Below are positions 4,741 to 7,583 of a stretch of 7,583 bases of DNA, piece after piece (the stretch's first letter is position 1; each line of letters starts with the position of its first letter). The notes under the pieces are model-generated. The model was not told the origin of the DNA, did no database searches, and saw nothing but the letters and a program-made list of their open reading frames with translations. A program made the position numbers and the translations under genes. The stretch is from assembly GCA_030690515.1 (NCBI GenBank), contig JAUYGP010000538.1:1-7583 (forward strand), in the 5' to 3' direction. The stretch is from Giesbergeria sp. (GTDB taxonomy: Bacteria > Pseudomonadota > Gammaproteobacteria > Burkholderiales > Burkholderiaceae_C).

Positions 4741-5928
4741 TCAGGTGCTGCGCGGGTAGGCCCGGATGGCGGTGGCCAGGGCGGTAATGCCGGTGTTGAT
4801 CTGTGCGCTGCTGGCGGTCACGAACGACAGGCGCAGCGTGCGCGGGTCGGCGTCCGAGGCATAGAACGCAGCGCCGGGCACGAAGGCCACGTTGCGCTCC
4901 ACGGCCAGGGGCAGCAGCTCGATGGCGTTCATGCCTTCGGGCAGGCGCAGCCACAAAAACATGCCGCCCTCGGGGCTGTTCCACTCCACCTGCAGGCCCG
5001 CCATCTCGCGCTGCAGCGCTTCGAGCATGGCGTCGCGCTGGTGCTTGTACAGCGCACGGATGGTGGGCACATGGCGGTCGAGAAAGCCGCCCTTCATGAC
5101 CTCGGCCACCATGCGCTGGTTGAAGCCGGGGGTGTGCAGGTCGGCTGCCTGCTTGGCCTGTAGCAGCTTGGGGTAGACAGCCGTGGGTGCCACCAGGTAG
5201 CCCAGGCGCAGGCCCGGTGCCAGCACCTTGGAGAAGCTTCCCATGTAGATGCAGCCCTCGGGGTTGCGTGCGGTCAGGGGTGCGGGCGGCGGATTGTCGA
5301 ACCACAGGTCGCCATAGGGGTTGTCCTCGACCAGCGGCAGGCCCAGTTGCGCGGCCTTTTCTACCAAGGCGGCGCGGCGCGATTCGCTCATGGTGCGGCC
5401 CGTGGGATTCTGGAAGTTGGGCAGCACGTACAGGAAGCGGGCCTTGTCGGCACCGCTGCCCACTTTGGCAGCCAGGTCGTCGATGAGTACGCCTTCGTTG
5501 TCGCTGTCCACGGCCACCACCTGGGGCTCCATGGGGGCGAAGGCCTGCAGCGCGCCCAGGTAGGTGGGCGTTTCCACCAGTATGCGGCTGTCGGCGTCGA
5601 TCAGCACCTTGGCGATCAGGTCGAGCGCCTGCTGCGAGCCTGTCGTGATGAGTACCTGGGCGGGGTCCACGTTCCAGGGCAGAAGGTCGGCAATGGCCTC
5701 GCGCAGGGGGGCATAGCCTTCGCTGGCGGCGTACTGCAGGGCGGCCGCACCGTCGTGGCCCAGCACCACTTCACAGGCCTTGGCAAAGGCATCGACCGGA
5801 AAGGTCTTGGGCGAGGGCAGGCCACCGGCCAGGCTGATGATGCCGGGCTTCTCGGTCACCTTGAGGATCTCGCGGATCACCGAGGGGTTCATTTTTGCAG
5901 CGCGTGCGGCCAGGTTCCAGTTCGTCAT
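4741..5928 (-). CDS. PLP-dependent aminotransferase, class I/II
   Basis: The product is 395 aa from the start at 5928 (398 aa from 5937). Positions here count from 5937. 'SLAGGLPSPKTFP' (35-47) is the N-terminal substrate segment, Tyr69 lies in 'LQYA', and 'TTGSQQALDL' (98-107) is the cofactor phosphate loop. Asn177 is in 'NFQNPTG', Asp205 in 'VEDNPYGDL', and Lys237 in 'GSFSKVLAPGLRLGY' is the Schiff-base lysine. Arg369 in 'LRLSF' should bind the substrate carboxylate. This pattern is that of the stand-alone group related to 2-aminoadipate (LysN) and MocR-type aminotransferases; there is no GntR-type DNA-binding domain. It probably moves an amino group between an amino acid and a 2-oxo acid in the cytoplasm; the substrate is unknown. 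It leads a likely operon with the PhzF gene 27 bp downstream. The start at 5928 is preferred because the only Shine-Dalgarno is 9 nt from it but touches the ATG at 5937. Confidence 0.93.
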   Translation of the reverse strand: MTNWNLAARAAKMNPSVIREILKVTEKPGIISLAGGLPSPKTFPVDAFAKACEVVLGHDGAAALQYAASEGYAPLREAIADLLPWNVDPAQVLITTGSQQALDLIAKVLIDADSRILVETPTYLGALQAFAPMEPQVVAVDSDNEGVLIDDLAAKVGSGADKARFLYVLPNFQNPTGRTMSESRRAALVEKAAQLGLPLVEDNPYGDLWFDNPPPAPLTARNPEGCIYMGSFSKVLAPGLRLGYLVAPTAVYPKLLQAKQAADLHTPGFNQRMVAEVMKGGFLDRHVPTIRALYKHQRDAMLEALQREMAGLQVEWNSPEGGMFLWLRLPEGMNAIELLPLAVERNVAFVPGAAFYASDADPRTLRLSFVTASSAQINTGITALATAIRAYPRST

Positions 5929-5937
5929 TCCAATCAT

Positions 5938-5941
5938 CTCC
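5938..5941 (-). promoter_or_regulatory. Ribosome binding site that decides the aminotransferase start
   Basis: On the minus strand GGAG (5938-5941) directly abuts the ATG at 5937 (zero spacing) and lies 9 nt upstream of a second in-frame ATG at 5928. A ribosome cannot normally use a Shine-Dalgarno with no spacer, so the downstream start (protein beginning MTNWNLAARA) is favoured. Confidence 0.55.
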
Positions 5942-5947
5942 AGTGTG

Positions 5948-6004
5948 TGCGCCAGGGAGTGGGGCGCAATCGTTTCATATCGCCATTGTGTGGCAGGCGG
6001 CCAC
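5948..6004 (-). promoter_or_regulatory. Aminotransferase leader with two perfect inverted repeats, possible operator or RNA control element
   Basis: The gap between the EamA gene and the aminotransferase contains TGCGCC (5948-5953) / GGCGCA (5963-5968) with a 9-nt centre, and GTGGC (5990-5994) / GCCAC (6000-6004) with a 5-nt loop. The first ends about 6 nt upstream of the Shine-Dalgarno and could shield it in RNA or serve as a dyad operator. I see no convincing -35/-10 pair in 5938-6057, so it is unclear whether the aminotransferase has its own promoter or is read from the transporter genes. No regulator gene lies in the window. Confidence 0.3.
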
Positions 6005-6057
6005 CCGGGGTTGGGCGCCGTGCCATGGAGCTTAACCGCTGGGGTGGTGCTTGCTGC

Positions 6058-6990
6058 TCAGGGTTTCCCGCGCACCGGCATACGCCGACCGGCCAGCACG
6101 GTGGCCATCACGGCCAGTCCAAAGCCTATGCTGACGGCATCGAGCTGCTCGCTCAGCAGGGGTACGGCAAACAGCATGCCCAGAAACGGCTGCACCAGTT
6201 GCACCTGGCTGACGCGCACCGTACCGCCCAGCGCCAGGCCCTTGTACCAGGCAAAAAAACCCAACCACATCGAAAACACGGACACATAGCCAAACGCAGC
6301 CCAGGCCGCAACCGGCACCGCCACCTGTGGCCAGGACAGCGCCGCCAGCGGCACCGTGACCGGCAGCGACAGCACCAGGGCCCAGCAGATCACGGCGTCG
6401 GCGCGCATGTGGTGCGATAGGCGTGCGCCATAGCCATAGCCCACCGCCGCACACAGCATGGCACCCAGCAAGAGCAGATCGGCCGGGTGCAGCGCCAGGC
6501 CCGTGCTGCCCGAACGCAGCAGAGCAAACACCACCACCAGTGCCGTGCCCAGCAGCGCGCAGGCCCAGAAGGCGGGCGACGGGCGCTGGCGGTGCAGCAA
6601 CGCCCCCACGGCCGCCGTGGCCAGGGGCAGAACGCCCACGATCACACTGGCATGCACTGCGCCGACATGGCGCATGGCAATGGAGGTGAGCAGCGGGAAG
6701 CCAAACACCACGCCCAGCGCCGTGAAGGCCAGCGGCCACCCGTCTGCGCGCTGGGGCAAGGGTGCTCGCTGCGCCCACAACAACAGGGCCGAAAGAGCCC
6801 CCGCCACAGCCGCGCGGCCCATGGCGATGAACAGGCCCGACATCAAGGGCGCATCGGGCGTTCCAACGGCCAGCCGTGTCATGGGCAGGGTCAGGGCAAA
6901 GATCACCACGCCCAACAGGCCCAGGGCCAGGCCCCGGGTTTCGGCGGTGTGGCGGGCCGGGGTGTTTGTGGCCGGTGGGTGGGTGTTCAT
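6058..6990 (-). CDS. EamA/DMT-superfamily transporter, probable metabolite exporter
   Basis: The product is 310 aa, an inner-membrane protein with about ten hydrophobic segments (roughly 20-40, 50-73, 84-105, 111-132, 139-158, 170-187, 197-217, 226-248, 257-280, 283-300). It forms the two-repeat EamA fold. The first repeat ends with 'AVHASVIVGVLPLATAAVGALLHRQRP' (111-137), and the second carries the matching 'VSQVQLVQPFLGMLFAVPLLSEQL' (260-283); both resemble the conserved EamA helix that ends in a charged loop. Family members export amino acids or other small metabolites by proton-coupled or facilitated transport; the substrate here is unknown. A 16-20 residue polar N-terminus precedes the first helix. 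The start ATG at 6990 overlaps the stop of the upstream LysE-type gene by 4 bp (ATGA), and there is no separate strong Shine-Dalgarno, so translation is probably coupled. The aminotransferase lies 120-130 bp downstream. Confidence 0.9.
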   Translation of the reverse strand: MNTHPPATNTPARHTAETRGLALGLLGVVIFALTLPMTRLAVGTPDAPLMSGLFIAMGRAAVAGALSALLLWAQRAPLPQRADGWPLAFTALGVVFGFPLLTSIAMRHVGAVHASVIVGVLPLATAAVGALLHRQRPSPAFWACALLGTALVVVFALLRSGSTGLALHPADLLLLGAMLCAAVGYGYGARLSHHMRADAVICWALVLSLPVTVPLAALSWPQVAVPVAAWAAFGYVSVFSMWLGFFAWYKGLALGGTVRVSQVQLVQPFLGMLFAVPLLSEQLDAVSIGFGLAVMATVLAGRRMPVRGKP

Positions 6991-7583
6991 GCGGTGGTCA
7001 TCCAGGCGGCGGTAAGTACCAGCACTAAGGCCATGCAGCGGTTAAACCACAGTAGGCGGTTTCCCTGTGCCAACCACTGGCGCAGCAGGGCGCCCGTAGC
7101 GGCGTAGGCCAGGTTGCTGGTGAAGGCAAAAATCACCATCACCGGCAGCACCACGGCCAAACGTTGCAATGCGTCTGCACGCCCGGCGACCCATCCAGCC
7201 ACGATGGTCAACGCCAGCAGCCAAGCCTTGATGTTGACGAACTGCAGTGCCGTGCCCTGCCAGAACCCCACGGTCAGCTGCGCCGTGTTGGCTTCGGTCA
7301 GGCGGGCGCTGTGTGCCAGTTTCCAGGCCAGCCACAGCAGGTAGCCAATGCCCAGGCCCTTGATGGCCAGGCGCAGCGCAGGCGCCGCCACCACCATGGC
7401 GCCTAGCCCGCCCGCACACAGCAGCAGCAGCGCCGACCAGCCCACGGGCACCGCGCAGACAAAGCGCATGGCGTGGGGCAGCCCGCGGTTGGCGGCCAGC
7501 GCGGTGGAGAGCGTGGTGTTGGGGCCGGGCGAGAAGCTCATGGCGGTGGCCAGCACCAGCAGGGCAGTGAATTCGGCAAAGGG
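6987..7583 (-). CDS. LysE/RhtB-family amino-acid exporter, 5' end outside window
   Basis: 198 residues are present and the reading frame stays open through the right edge. A GTG at 7556 could be mistaken for the start, but the in-frame codons before it read PFAEFTALL, which continues the usual first helix of LysE/RhtB proteins. The real start is therefore probably just outside, for a full length near 205 aa. Counting from the first visible residue, the signature 'SFSPGPN' (16-22) follows the first helix. Further hydrophobic segments lie at about 43-70, 72-90, 118-135, 145-166 and 178-195. 'FWQGTALQFVNIKAW' (107-121) fits the family's second conserved block, with NIK in place of the more usual NPK. 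These inner-membrane proteins export amino acids such as lysine, homoserine or threonine. The gene overlaps the EamA gene by 4 bp. Confidence 0.9.
   Translation of the reverse strand, partial: PFAEFTALLVLATAMSFSPGPNTTLSTALAANRGLPHAMRFVCAVPVGWSALLLLCAGGLGAMVVAAPALRLAIKGLGIGYLLWLAWKLAHSARLTEANTAQLTVGFWQGTALQFVNIKAWLLALTIVAGWVAGRADALQRLAVVLPVMVIFAFTSNLAYAATGALLRQWLAQGNRLLWFNRCMALVLVLTAAWMTTA

Noticed and set aside
1..7583. CRISPR array, tRNA, rRNA, insertion sequence or phage gene
   Set aside because: No regularly spaced repeats, no cloverleaf or rRNA-like sequence, and no transposase, integrase or phage protein was recognised in any frame.

Overview
The window is a GC-rich, densely coding stretch of bacterial chromosome. 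All eight recognisable genes lie on the minus strand, so transcription runs from the right end (7583) to the left. Codon choice is dominated by G/C-ending codons. Two intergenic sequences resemble the TTGATAGC / AGCGCTAG-type repeat that I recall from Acidovorax and related Comamonadaceae. A betaproteobacterium of the Burkholderiales, probably Comamonadaceae, is the best guess; this comes from composition and memory, not from a search.

In the direction of transcription the layout is as follows. A LysE/RhtB-type amino-acid exporter is cut by the right edge (6987-7583). It overlaps by 4 bp (ATGA) an EamA/DMT-type ten-helix transporter (6058-6990). After a 120-130 bp leader with two stem-loops comes a class I/II PLP aminotransferase (4741-5928). 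Only 27 bp later comes the first of two tandem PhzF-family genes (3847-4713), then its paralogue (2833-3708), then a threonine/serine dehydratase-like PLP enzyme (1707-2678). A histidine phosphatase-family gene follows (964-1635), with a serine where the second active-site histidine is expected. After a 411 bp gene-free stretch comes a small DUF3224-type protein (142-552), whose mixed codon use differs from the rest.

Functionally, 1707-7583 reads as an amino-acid handling block: two predicted exporters, an aminotransferase, two isomerase/epimerase-fold PhzF proteins with intact catalytic residues, and a beta-eliminating dehydratase. No other phenazine gene is present, so phenazine synthesis is not supported. 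A route that isomerises, transaminates or deaminates an unusual amino acid and exports amino acids or products is a reasonable hypothesis, but the substrate is unknown. The tightest linkages are the exporter pair (4 bp overlap) and the aminotransferase with the first PhzF (27 bp gap).

The non-coding part is also notable. The stretch 687-871 is packed with perfect inverted repeats. Two degraded repeat copies in opposite orientation bracket the phosphatase gene. The aminotransferase leader carries two stem-loops. I found no tRNA, rRNA, CRISPR array, insertion sequence or convincing intrinsic terminator.
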